This document shows, in pieces, positions 1 to 7,185 of a stretch of 9,092 bases of DNA; position 1 is the first letter of the stretch; each line of letters begins with the position of its first letter. A program made the position numbers and the translations under genes. The notes under the pieces are model-generated. The model saw nothing but the letters and a program-made list of their open reading frames with translations. It ran no database searches and was not told the origin of the DNA. Location: positions 1 through 9,092 of the forward strand of contig JABIYQ010000612.1 in assembly GCA_018702715.1 (NCBI GenBank). The letters run 5' to 3'. This DNA is from Desulfobacula sp. Its GTDB lineage: Bacteria; Desulfobacterota; Desulfobacteria; Desulfobacterales; Desulfobacteraceae.

Positions 1-770
1 CTTTTAAGATATAGCCCGGAATCTTTGTAAGCATCATTTACAATTAGCGGCACTCCTGTCTTAACAACCTGTCCCGAGGCCATGCTATCCATGGGCAAAC
101 GAATTTCTTTTATCTTATTTTTGGTTGCATTGTCATCGTATGCCGCACCCGGGAAAAAGAATTCTTTTTTCTCATCATCCAACAGGATGACAAGAGCGCC
201 CTGTGTATCCAACAACCGTTTGATTTCACTGCTGATATAGTCAAGCAGATCCTCAAGATCCGGGTATTTTGGAAGTGCCATACTGATCCTAAGCATTGCA
301 TCATTACTCTTAGCGATCCGCTTTTCCCTTGTAATATCCCTGAAAATGACAAGTTCTCCAGATACACCCATTTCTGATTTTGAGAAAACAGTCCCCCTTG
401 CCAGGACATCCAGGACTCGGCCATCCTTTGATCGTCGCTTGGTTACATATCGTATTACTTTCCTCTCTTTAAAAAGTTCTTTGACCTTTTCTGATGTCTC
501 AAGAGCAAGTCCTTGAGGAATAAACAAAGCCTTTCCACTCCTCATTTCCTCAAATGTCCATCCAAAGACTTCAGTGAATGCCGGATTTAGATATGAGATA
601 TTTCCTTTTAAAGTGAATGTTGCAACGGGATAGGGTGCAAAATCAAGAAGTGTTCTATATCTTTTTTCCGACTCCTTTAAAGAAACTTCATTTTGTTCAA
701 AAGTTGTGACTTGTTTTTCCAGCCTCACAACCTTTTGTTTCAATTCTTCATAAGTGGCTTTTTTAACCAT
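1..770 (-). CDS. PAS-GAF sensory protein, N-terminal part (runs off left edge)
   Basis: The first 256 residues of a cytoplasmic signal-transduction protein are visible; the C-terminus, and so the output domain, lies beyond the window. Residues 5-35 form a charged coiled coil. A PAS domain follows at about 36-148: 'KRYRTLLDFAPYPVATF', then 'NISYLNPAFTEVFGW', ending in the PAC-type 'GELVIFRDITREK'. A GAF domain starts near 155 and is still running at the edge ('MASGQVVKTGVPLIVNDAY'). There is no signal peptide or membrane segment. Two adjacent in-frame ATGs occur, at 773-771 and 770-768. GGAG at 781-778 lies 7 nt before the second, which I chose. Proteins with this opening in Desulfobacterales are usually histidine kinases or other PAS-regulated switches; which kind cannot be told here. 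It diverges from the MFS gene across a 286-nt gap. Confidence 0.85.
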   Translation of the reverse strand, partial: MVKKATYEELKQKVVRLEKQVTTFEQNEVSLKESEKRYRTLLDFAPYPVATFTLKGNISYLNPAFTEVFGWTFEEMRSGKALFIPQGLALETSEKVKELFKERKVIRYVTKRRSKDGRVLDVLARGTVFSKSEMGVSGELVIFRDITREKRIAKSNDAMLRISMALPKYPDLEDLLDYISSEIKRLLDTQGALVILLDDEKKEFFFPGAAYDDNATKNKIKEIRLPMDSMASGQVVKTGVPLIVNDAYKDSGLYLK

Positions 771-954
771 CATATTTCTCCAAAACTCAGAATCCGCATG
801 CTAATTATTCTTTTCCAATCCAATTTTTAATATTCTATGTTGTCTGGATTAAATTGTATAGTTTTTTAGAAAAGTTTATCGCTGATCTTGTTTTCTGATT
901 CGTGAAAAACTTTTTGAGTAGAGGGATCAATTATGTTTTTTTTTCATAGTTTTC

Positions 955-990
955 TTGACAAAAATAGCTTTCCTATCCTAATCGTATAAA
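955..990 (+). promoter_or_regulatory. Candidate sigma70-type promoter of the MFS gene
   Basis: The region between the divergent sensor and MFS genes is AT-rich and holds a perfect -35 hexamer TTGACA at 955-960. The -10 element is unclear. CCTAAT at 977-982 sits at 16-nt spacing but lacks the important first two bases. TATCCT (974-979) is too close and TATAAA (985-990) too far. I found no convincing promoter for the sensor gene on the other strand. If the start point is near 990, a TTG at 994 that extends the MFS frame upstream could not be the start codon, which favours the ATG at 1060. Confidence 0.35.
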
Positions 991-1059
991 GCTTTGGCGG
1001 ATGGCTTGCTGACTGCCGGTAAAAAAAAGATGCCCAGTTTTTCTACTAAAAGGGAAAAT

Positions 1060-2400
1060 ATGAATAATGAGCATATGAATCGGGTACTTAGTTTCAGATG
1101 GGCAATATTTGCTGCTCTGGGAGCAGCCTATATTCTTGTCTTTTTTAATCAGATGTCTGTTGCCGTAGTCGCAAAAGATATAATGAAGGATCTTGATAGT
1201 AATGCAACTATGATAGGCGTTATGGCTTCAATATATTTTTATGTCTATGCTGCTATGCAAATTCCTGCCGGACTGTTGTGTGATTCTGTAGGATCTCGGA
1301 AGACCGTGTCCTTTTCCTTGGGTATCGCAGCATTCGGGGCACTGCTTTTTGGTTTTGCCCCAACGATACAAGTTGCCATGATTGGACGTGGACTGGTTGG
1401 ACTTGGAGTTTCAGCAGTTTTTATCGCCACAATGAAGATTGCAGCAGAATGGTTTGCAGTCCGTGAGTTCGCAAAAATGCAGGGCATCATCACATCATTG
1501 GGTGGCGTCGGTGTGCTGTTGGGTACTTTCGGATTGGGGTGGCTGGCAAAAGCCTTTGGCTGGCGAATCGTTTTCCAGGTTATTGGTGTATCAACCGGAC
1601 TCCTTGTTTTTGTGATATGGTTTTTGGTTCGAAATTCACCAAAAGAAAAAGGCTGGCCTTCGATAGCGGAAATTGAAAATTTTAGAACCGGCCAAAAGCC
1701 CCCACAAAGCCCCGAGCCCATCTCATTAGGCCAAGGTGTTAAAATGGTGCTCAAAGAACCCAGATTTTATCCCCTTGCCCTGTGGTTTTTCTGCAATGCA
1801 GGAACATTTTTTGCTTTTGGTGGTCTATGGGCCGGTCCTTATTTTATGGATGTTTATGGATTGTCTAAGCCTCAAGTCGGGACCATTCTCAGCATGATCG
1901 CCTGGACAATGATAGTGGTAAGCCCATTCATGGCAACTCTTTCTAACAATATTTTCAAAAGCCGCAAAAATAACATGATTTTTTGCACAGCCTGTCTATC
2001 AATATTGTTCATGTTTTTGCGAATGTATCCTTCCGGACTTCCTGTCCAGGCTTTGTCTTTTATAATTATTTTTTTCACGGCAGTTTCCGCTTGCACCATG
2101 GTGGTGGCATTTACGACTCTTAAAGAACTCTATCCAATTCAAATTGCCGGCACTTCTGTTGCTATTGGAAATTTTTTTCCCTTTTTCGGGGGAGCTATTT
2201 ATATGGGCATTCTCGGAAAAATCCTTGATGGTTTTGGCCGTAATTCAGATGGCGCTTATCCAGTGGATGGTTACACCATGGTTCTGACATTCCTGACTAT
2301 GAGTTCAATCCTGCAGCTTATTTGTTCATTTTTTTTAAAGGAAACTTTTCCAGAGAAAGCTTTTGAAAAAGCCAAAATGGTTAAGAAAACCCAAAATTAA
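1060..2400 (+). CDS. Major facilitator superfamily permease
   Basis: A 446-residue inner-membrane secondary transporter with about twelve hydrophobic helices (roughly 15-37, 52-73, 83-100, 103-127, 143-163, 168-190, 238-260, 270-292, 304-320, 328-350, 363-385, 405-426). A polar loop at 191-235 separates the two six-helix halves. The MFS signature loop between helices 2 and 3 is present as G71-x3-D75-x2-G78-x-R80-K81. The substrate cannot be read from the sequence; organic acid or anion transport would fit an anaerobe, but that is a guess. The frame is open back to a TTG at 994, with ATGs at 1030, 1060 and 1075. I chose 1060 because AGGGA lies just upstream at 1051-1055, although the 4-nt spacing is short. 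The gene stands alone on its strand and converges on the helicase gene 50 bp away. I see no convincing terminator hairpin in that gap. Confidence 0.9.
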   Translation: MNNEHMNRVLSFRWAIFAALGAAYILVFFNQMSVAVVAKDIMKDLDSNATMIGVMASIYFYVYAAMQIPAGLLCDSVGSRKTVSFSLGIAAFGALLFGFAPTIQVAMIGRGLVGLGVSAVFIATMKIAAEWFAVREFAKMQGIITSLGGVGVLLGTFGLGWLAKAFGWRIVFQVIGVSTGLLVFVIWFLVRNSPKEKGWPSIAEIENFRTGQKPPQSPEPISLGQGVKMVLKEPRFYPLALWFFCNAGTFFAFGGLWAGPYFMDVYGLSKPQVGTILSMIAWTMIVVSPFMATLSNNIFKSRKNNMIFCTACLSILFMFLRMYPSGLPVQALSFIIIFFTAVSACTMVVAFTTLKELYPIQIAGTSVAIGNFFPFFGGAIYMGILGKILDGFGRNSDGAYPVDGYTMVLTFLTMSSILQLICSFFLKETFPEKAFEKAKMVKKTQN

Positions 2401-2450
2401 TCAGCAGTCACACCCTATTTAAAAAGAAAAATACAATGGGGTACAACCGC

Positions 2451-4823
2451 TCAAATTTGGTTTTGTTTGTGCCAGAATTTATTTAAATTACTTTTTAAAT
2501 GTGCTGTATCTGAAACCACACAAACATCTTCCCATTCATATGGAAATAATACTTTATAATCTCGCCTGTTGAATCGCTCACCAACAAGGACCACAATCCC
2601 TTTGTCTTTATCAGTCCTGATCACACGCCCAGCAGCTTGCATAACCCGGTTAAATCCCGGCATCTGGTATGATTTATAAAACCCGCTGTGATCCTGTTGA
2701 TCATAGTAATTTTTAATTAAGTTGCGTTCAGGGCAAATCTGGGGGATGCCCGGACTTACGATAACAGCTCCGATCAATTGGTCTCCGGTAAGATCGATAC
2801 CTTCTCCGAAAATACCACCCATTACAACAAAACCTGCAACTGCATCTTCTGAAGAAAAAATATCTAAAAAATCCTGTCGTTCCGGTTCTGTCATATTTGG
2901 ATACTGGATCAGGATATTATTCTCAATATCATTTTTATCGATAAGTTCTATTATAGAATTCAAAAATGCATATGAAGGCAAATAGATCATATAATTGCCA
3001 TTTTTCGAATTGATGACATCACAAATAAGTGCGGCAATTTTATTATAATACCGATGCCTGTCTCTATAGCTGGTTTTTATACTCTGATGAAGAAAAAGCC
3101 CGAAATTTTCTTTTGGAAAAGGGGAGGGTAAATCAATTGAATAGGGTTGTATGGTATCGTTGAATAGGATCTCCTGGTGAAAATCAATGGGGGACAATGT
3201 GGCGGAAAAAAGGATGCTCGAGCATCCCCGTTTGATCAAGTCAGAAAAAATAGGTGAAGGATCCATGCAAAACAGTCTAACAATAAGATCGTTTCCTTTA
3301 ATGCTCTGAACATAAAATTTGTAATTGGTATCAAAATAACCTGCAATGTTAATAAATATATTAGCCTGGAAAAAAAAATCAAGCAGACCTCTTCGGATGT
3401 CGGAATCTTCACTGTTTCTATCAAGCCAGAGATCAGCTTTACCGGAAAATGTTCTGATTTCAGATAACAAGTCTTCGGGAATTTCATCTGATTCAAAAAA
3501 ATGGTCATGATCCTCTTTACATTGCAGTTTCATTTTGATCATGAGTTTGTTGATGGCAACCAGTGATTTGGATAAATCAGGTATATCTTCCCTGATAAGT
3601 TTTTGAGTTTTTAGAACATCTGTTTTGAAAAGGGCTGCCGAATACATTGACCTTAGCCGGTCATGAAGATTGTGTGCCTCATCAATCAGGAAAGTGATCT
3701 TTTGCCTGCCATGATCAAAATACCTTTTTAGATACACCCGTGGATCAAAACAATAATTTAAATCACAGATAATGACATCACAAATTAAAGAGATATCTAA
3801 AGAAAGTTCAAATGGGCATAATTCATACTTTTGTGCCAGGGTTTCCACAAGAACCTGATCAAAGGTATCATACACACTGATATCAGACATGGCCTTGGAG
3901 AGTTTACCATAGTAGTTCAAAGCATACTGACATGTTTCCATGTCACAGGAATCGTCTGAAGTAAAACAGATCTTTTGCTTGGCAGTAAGCACAATAGATT
4001 TCAATTTAAGCCCAACGGCCTTAAGATCTTCCAATGCCTTTAGAGCCACTGTCCGGCCGATTGTTTTTGCTGTCAGATAAAATATTTTGTCAATGTATCC
4101 CAGACCCAGTGATTTTATGGTTGGAAACAAAGTGGCAATGGTTTTACCTGTACCAGTGGGTGCTCTTGCAAAAAGTATTTTTTTATTTTTAACAATTTTA
4201 TAAACACTTTCCGCTAGCTGTCGTTGACTCTTTCTAAAGTGTTCATAGGGAAACACAATGTCATTAATCGAGTCATTGCGAACCTTTTGCCAGTTGATTT
4301 GATCCAAAAGGATCTGAATATACTTTTTAACAAAGGAGTCAAAAAAATTTTTTAATTCGGCTGCAGTATATTGGGCTTTGTTTTCTGCACTGGTCTGTGT
4401 CCCGATCCTGACATATGTCAGTTGTAGAAAAACTGAATCAAGGTTCCTTTGTTGGGCAATCATGTGCCCGTAGCATTTAAGCTGAGCCATATGCAGAGGT
4501 GAAGGATTATCAGCCATCATCCCTGCCTGTTGTTGACAAGTTTTAATCTCTTCAATTGTAATAAAGTCTTCAGATTCAAATATGCCGTCAATCCGGCCAA
4601 AAATTTTAAGATCAAACTTAATATTGTCTAAATGAATAGAAACCGGAACTTCTTTTTTATAACACTCCGGGCGAAGGCCTTGAATCCGTGTATGTTCACG
4701 AATACCATCAAGGGCACGGGTCCGACTTAAATAGCCACTGCCAAGGCTGCCTTGCTTGAGACAGACACCAATAAGGTCTCTGACTGATATTTTATATGTT
4801 CTTTTTATAGCCAAGGTAATCAT
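2451..4823 (-). CDS. RecB-type nuclease fused to DinG/XPD-family Fe-S helicase
   Basis: A 790-residue cytoplasmic superfamily 2 helicase of the Rad3/XPD/DinG group, expected to unwind DNA 5' to 3' using ATP. Residues 1-180 carry the RecB/Cas4-like nuclease pattern: G40-x3-H44, D79 ('GRIDG'), E92-I-K94 and Q114-x3-Y118. The Walker A is 'APTGTGKT' (221-228). Four cysteines, C286, C293, C298 and C336, sit where XPD and DinG bind a 4Fe-4S cluster. The DEAH box is D381-H384. Motif III is 'SSILFSATLSP' (535-545), motif V 'GGIFGEGIDL' (669-678), and motif VI Q729-x3-R733-x2-R736. Both catalytic modules therefore look intact. The nuclease part lacks the Cas4/AddB cysteine cluster. The start at 4823 has only a weak ribosome site; 'YKISVRDLIG' at 10-19 looks like the conserved beginning of the family. 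Likely a repair or genome-protection enzyme; no defence or CRISPR genes are adjacent. Codons are AT-rich compared with rlmN. Confidence 0.9.
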   Translation of the reverse strand: MITLAIKRTYKISVRDLIGVCLKQGSLGSGYLSRTRALDGIREHTRIQGLRPECYKKEVPVSIHLDNIKFDLKIFGRIDGIFESEDFITIEEIKTCQQQAGMMADNPSPLHMAQLKCYGHMIAQQRNLDSVFLQLTYVRIGTQTSAENKAQYTAAELKNFFDSFVKKYIQILLDQINWQKVRNDSINDIVFPYEHFRKSQRQLAESVYKIVKNKKILFARAPTGTGKTIATLFPTIKSLGLGYIDKIFYLTAKTIGRTVALKALEDLKAVGLKLKSIVLTAKQKICFTSDDSCDMETCQYALNYYGKLSKAMSDISVYDTFDQVLVETLAQKYELCPFELSLDISLICDVIICDLNYCFDPRVYLKRYFDHGRQKITFLIDEAHNLHDRLRSMYSAALFKTDVLKTQKLIREDIPDLSKSLVAINKLMIKMKLQCKEDHDHFFESDEIPEDLLSEIRTFSGKADLWLDRNSEDSDIRRGLLDFFFQANIFINIAGYFDTNYKFYVQSIKGNDLIVRLFCMDPSPIFSDLIKRGCSSILFSATLSPIDFHQEILFNDTIQPYSIDLPSPFPKENFGLFLHQSIKTSYRDRHRYYNKIAALICDVINSKNGNYMIYLPSYAFLNSIIELIDKNDIENNILIQYPNMTEPERQDFLDIFSSEDAVAGFVVMGGIFGEGIDLTGDQLIGAVIVSPGIPQICPERNLIKNYYDQQDHSGFYKSYQMPGFNRVMQAAGRVIRTDKDKGIVVLVGERFNRRDYKVLFPYEWEDVCVVSDTAHLKSNLNKFWHKQNQI

Positions 4824-4853
4824 AAAGAAACATATTTATCTCAAGAATTCAAA

Positions 4854-4961
4854 CTATTCCGGGATTGATCCACAATTACGAGGTTTCTGCCTTATTTTCT
4901 CCATAAGAATACGTGCCTTATCCATAGAGGTCTGAGGTAAAAGTATGATGAATTCTTCACC
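4854..4961 (-). pseudogene. GGDEF (diguanylate cyclase) domain remnant
   Basis: On the minus strand, 35 codons ending in TAG at 4856-4854 read 'GEEFIILLPQTSMDKARILM' followed by 'EKIRQK'. This matches the core of a GGDEF domain: the second half of the active-site loop (normally GGEEF), the strand after it, and the following helix. The usual continuation of the domain is missing, because after 'EKIRQK' the frame goes to 'PRNCGSIPE' and stops. Nothing upstream encodes the N-terminal part. The remnant overlaps the last codons of rlmN by 5 nt in another frame, so it cannot be a working cyclase. It ends 30 nt before the helicase start and fills the rlmN-helicase gap. The match is by eye, over about 26 residues. 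Confidence 0.6.
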
Positions 4962-5985
4962 TGTGAGTTCCCAACTGGCCGCATCCGGCTGCAACAGAAC
5001 GGCCCCGGCTCCAGCGCTTTATTACCATTATTCCCTTTGCCGATAAAAGATCGGCAAAATTATACATTTCATCATCGCAGGGGTTCTCATAGTCAAGCCC
5101 TATGATTTTATTGTAGGCGATCAGGTTGAGTCTGACAGGCAAAGGATGTATATAATCGGCCAGCATTGCCGCATGGGAAGGGGAATCATTGAGGCCTTTG
5201 ATTAAAATATATTCAAATAAAAATATCCCCCGTTTGGGCAGGGAAAAATCCTTCAGGCTTTTTTTCAGTGCTGCAAGGGGAAAGACATTATTAATAGGCA
5301 TGAGGCTTGATCGAATCTTGTCATCAGGTGCATTAATGGAAATGGCCAGGCGAAGACCCGGCATCTTCATTTTGGCCAGTCGTTCAATGCCCGGGACAAA
5401 ACCCGCTGTGGACAGGGTCATATGGCGCAGGGCAATATCAAAACCCTGCTGCTGATTCATTACCTGGATGGCCCCCATGACATTATCAAAATTATCAAGG
5501 GGTTCTCCCATACCCATGAAAACGATGTTTTTAATATCCTTTTTCAAATAGTGTCGGCCATTGTAAACTTGTCCTGTAATTTCGGAAATGCTTAGGTTCC
5601 GCTTAAACCCCATACGGCCGGTTTCACAGAATTTGCATCCCATTTTACACCCAACCTGGCTGGATATGCAAAGGGTATTATGCCGGGTCATGGGAATAAC
5701 AACAGATTCGATTTCCAGGCCATCTGACAATCGGGTGATGAACTTGGTCAGCTCTCCTTCATCAAAGGTGTTCACCACAACACCTGGATTTACTGATACC
5801 TTTCCTTTAAGGGTTCTGGCAAACCTCGGAGAATCCAGGAATTCCGGGCTGGTGAGAAAATTAAGATTTCCTTGTTTGAAAATATCCCTGAACAGGGCCT
5901 GGGCATGGAATCGGCCCTTTCCAAAATCCTTATCAAATGTCCGGGTCAGTCGCTCCAATGTGAATTCTAAAATATCTATCATCAT
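4957..5985 (-). CDS. rlmN: Radical SAM 23S rRNA (adenine2503-C2)-methyltransferase RlmN
   Basis: A 342-residue enzyme of the RlmN/Cfr family. Family members methylate C2 of adenine 2503 in 23S rRNA (and A37 of some tRNAs) by radical SAM chemistry through a methyl-cysteine intermediate. The N-terminal helical domain is present (about 1-60, 'GKGRFHAQALFRDIFKQG'). The cluster motif is C113-x3-C117-x2-C120. C106 aligns with E. coli C118 and C335 ('AAGCGQL') with the methyl-carrying C355. The SAM-binding 'GMGEP' is at 158-162. 'SINAPDD' (216-222) has Asn where many RlmN have His. Cfr-specific identity is not suggested. Two ATGs lie in tandem at 5985 and 5982; AGGGA at 5991-5987 sits better for the second. 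Only seven codons follow the catalytic C335 before the stop, which falls inside a GGDEF remnant, so the last few residues may be borrowed sequence. Sampled GC is higher than in the helicase and GNAT genes. Confidence 0.88.
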   Translation of the reverse strand: MMIDILEFTLERLTRTFDKDFGKGRFHAQALFRDIFKQGNLNFLTSPEFLDSPRFARTLKGKVSVNPGVVVNTFDEGELTKFITRLSDGLEIESVVIPMTRHNTLCISSQVGCKMGCKFCETGRMGFKRNLSISEITGQVYNGRHYLKKDIKNIVFMGMGEPLDNFDNVMGAIQVMNQQQGFDIALRHMTLSTAGFVPGIERLAKMKMPGLRLAISINAPDDKIRSSLMPINNVFPLAALKKSLKDFSLPKRGIFLFEYILIKGLNDSPSHAAMLADYIHPLPVRLNLIAYNKIIGLDYENPCDDEMYNFADLLSAKGIMVIKRWSRGRSVAAGCGQLGTHR

Positions 5986-6112
5986 TTCCCTATTATTGAT
6001 GCTGTTTTTTCAGGCCATGGAATACCAGATATGACCCAAAATTTCCATTAAATAATCAGGATTCAGCCAAGGCCTTGATGATTTAAGTAAAACTGATGCT
6101 CGGTGTATTCTG

Positions 6113-6445
6113 TTATGTTTTAGATGGTAATGATTTAATAAATTCCATACAAATATTCACCCAAAAGTTTAAGTCTTCATCTTCAGCTATTCCATCAGGT
6201 TCTACATAGATCATCCCTTTCATCGATCTGCCGGTAAAATCCATTTTTTGAACATGCTTTTTTAAAAGACATTTTTCATATTTTTCCGCCCCTATACGGG
6301 CCATAAGCTTTTCACCCACAATCCCACAACACATATGTTTAGAAACCATGAAACAAAGACCACCAAACATTTTTTTTTCTTCAACTTCTTTTTGATCCTG
6401 AAATATATCCCGCAATCTCTGTGCAAGTCCTTCATCATATGCCAT
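6113..6445 (-). CDS. TfoX N-terminal-domain protein
   Basis: A 110-residue soluble protein made of a single TfoX_N domain. It begins 'MAYDEGLAQRLRDIF', the usual opening of this family, and carries the hallmark 'KKMFGGLCFMV' (25-34) and 'MCCGIVGEKLMARIG' (38-52). The TfoX C-terminal domain is absent, so a competence role like that of Sxy/TfoX should not be assumed; stand-alone TfoX_N proteins have no settled function. The frame is open upstream to an ATG at 6484 that overlaps the GNAT gene. I chose the ATG at 6445 because it gives the family's normal N-terminus and has AAGGA at 6460-6456 (10-nt spacing), with GGA closer by. It follows the GNAT stop by 28 nt, so the two are probably co-transcribed. 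The 127 nt after it, up to rlmN, hold no gene or terminator I can support. Confidence 0.85.
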   Translation of the reverse strand: MAYDEGLAQRLRDIFQDQKEVEEKKMFGGLCFMVSKHMCCGIVGEKLMARIGAEKYEKCLLKKHVQKMDFTGRSMKGMIYVEPDGIAEDEDLNFWVNICMEFIKSLPSKT

Positions 6446-6473
6446 ATTTTCCATTTCCTTTTGCAGCAGATTA

Positions 6474-6908
6474 TTAAAGCCCATGGGTTGCCGGGCAAAA
6501 CAAATTCAACTGCATGCCCGGAGCGTTTCCAGGTCTTTTACTAAAACCAAACTTCTTGTAGAAATTTGATTTGTCTGATGCCGCAAATAACCATAAGACC
6601 CGGATGTTGGATTTTCTACACCTTTGAATTAATTTTTCTAATATTATCGTTCCAATTCCTTGTTTTTGATTTAAAGGATCGATTATCATGTCACATATAA
6701 AAGCATATAAAATCCCGTCTGATACGATTCTGCCAAAACCAATAAGCTTTTTATTCTGACCATATGCAGATAAAGAATACCAGCTATTTGATATTGCTTT
6801 GTAAAGCACTCTTTCATCGGCTTTATAATCGTCATTCCAACCAGTGGATTGAAAAAGGGTATAGTATTCACTCGATTCTGGAAGTGTTTCTTTAAATTCT
6901 ATATTCAT
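6474..6908 (-). CDS. GNAT-family N-acetyltransferase
   Basis: A 144-residue single-domain cytoplasmic acetyltransferase of the GCN5-related fold, expected to move an acetyl group from acetyl-CoA to an amine; the substrate is unknown. The acetyl-CoA pyrophosphate-binding motif A is seen as 'MIIDPLNQKQGIG' (74-86), with Q81-x2-G84-x-G86 in the usual (Q/R)xxGxG/A place. Motif B follows as 'FYKKFGF' (116-122), then the subfamily ending 'RPGNAPGMQLNL' (125-136). The last eight residues (FCPATHGL) look unrelated to the family and may come from downstream sequence. There is no strong Shine-Dalgarno before the ATG at 6908. It lies 40 nt after ywbE and 28 nt before the TfoX-domain gene. Sampled GC is low (about 28% in 6661-6720). 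Its 3' end is repeated upstream of ywbE. Confidence 0.85.
   Translation of the reverse strand: MNIEFKETLPESSEYYTLFQSTGWNDDYKADERVLYKAISNSWYSLSAYGQNKKLIGFGRIVSDGILYAFICDMIIDPLNQKQGIGTIILEKLIQRCRKSNIRVLWLFAASDKSNFYKKFGFSKRPGNAPGMQLNLFCPATHGL
6498..6538 (-). repeat. Repeat copy A: 3' end of the GNAT gene
   Basis: These 41 bases encode 'RPGNAPGMQLNLF' of the acetyltransferase. They match 7186-7226 at a constant offset of 688, in the same orientation, with 35 of 41 bases identical. Five of the six differences are third-codon-position changes that keep the amino acid, and the sixth turns Phe into Tyr. Confidence 0.85.
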
Positions 6909-6942
6909 AATGTATCTTTTTTATCAGCAAGTTTAAAACATG

Positions 6943-6961
6943 CTGCGATTAGCAGTCGCAG
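6943..6961 (-). terminator. Hairpin over the ywbE stop codon, weak terminator candidate
   Basis: A perfect 6-bp stem (CTGCGA paired with TCGCAG) with a 7-nt loop has the ywbE stop codon TAA at the edge of its loop. Only four T residues follow, after a 4-nt gap, so it is a poor intrinsic terminator. It could attenuate transcription into the GNAT-TfoX genes or protect the ywbE message end; this is inference. Confidence 0.25.
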
Positions 6962-7146
6962 ATTTCTTTCACACGGCCCACTTGACCATCCATAAGGCGT
7001 ACTTTAATTCCATGAGGATGCTTGGGAGAATTTGTAAGAATATCTTTAACTTCTCCCTTTGTGAGTCTGCCACTTCGTTGATCCTGTTTTAATACGATTT
7101 TTACCATTGATCCTGTTTTTATATTTGATCGTGTTCTACCGTCCAC
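6949..7146 (-). CDS. ywbE: YwbE family protein (DUF2196), GTG start
   Basis: A 65-residue small basic protein closely resembling Bacillus YwbE: 'SNIKTGSMVKIVLKQDQR' (7-24), 'GRLTKGEVKDILTNSP' (26-41) and 'HPHGIKVRLMDGQVGRV' (43-59). The fold is probably a small beta-barrel; the function of the family is not established. The frame stays open upstream to an ATG at 7203, which would give 84 residues, but that stretch encodes the tail of an acetyltransferase. The GTG at 7146-7144 has AAGGAG at 7158-7153 with 6-nt spacing and gives the length normal for the family, so I take it as the start. The last residues 'EICDC' add two cysteines of unknown meaning. It lies between the YkgJ-like gene and GNAT on the same strand. 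Confidence 0.85.
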   Translation of the reverse strand: MDGRTRSNIKTGSMVKIVLKQDQRSGRLTKGEVKDILTNSPKHPHGIKVRLMDGQVGRVKEICDC

Positions 7147-7152
7147 TCTAAA

Positions 7153-7158
7153 CTCCTT
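7153..7158 (-). promoter_or_regulatory. Shine-Dalgarno that fixes the ywbE GTG start
   Basis: AAGGAG, 6 nt before the GTG at 7146-7144. The upstream ATG at 7203 has no comparable site, only CCAGGT directly against it. Confidence 0.75.
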
Positions 7159-7185
7159 AAAATTGGGTTTTACTAATAAATTTTG

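Noticed and set aside
902..918. Near-palindrome AAAAACTTTTT in the sensor-MFS gap as an operator.
   Set aside because: It is a simple A/T run in AT-rich DNA with no second copy or flanking symmetry.
994..1059. Upstream extension of the MFS protein from a TTG at 994 (22 extra residues).
   Set aside because: No ribosome site precedes it, it may lie upstream of or at the transcription start, and the extra residues are polar and unlike MFS N-termini.
2401..2450. Search for a bidirectional terminator between the convergent MFS and helicase genes.
   Set aside because: No stem of more than three or four pairs with a T-run could be found on either strand.
5588..6034. Open frame of 148 codons on the plus strand opposite rlmN.
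   Set aside because: It is the antisense of a strongly conserved gene, has no ribosome site and shows no recognisable domain.
6010..6050. A 12-codon frame (MEILGHIWYSMA) just before rlmN, in the same frame, as a possible leader peptide.
   Set aside because: There is no Shine-Dalgarno before its ATG, no attenuator hairpin and no regulatory residue pattern. A short open frame of this size is expected by chance.
6446..6484. Upstream ATG at 6484 for the TfoX-domain gene, which would overlap the GNAT gene.
   Set aside because: The family normally begins at 'MAYDEGLA', which is the ATG at 6445 with an AAGGA site upstream; the extra residues are not family-like.
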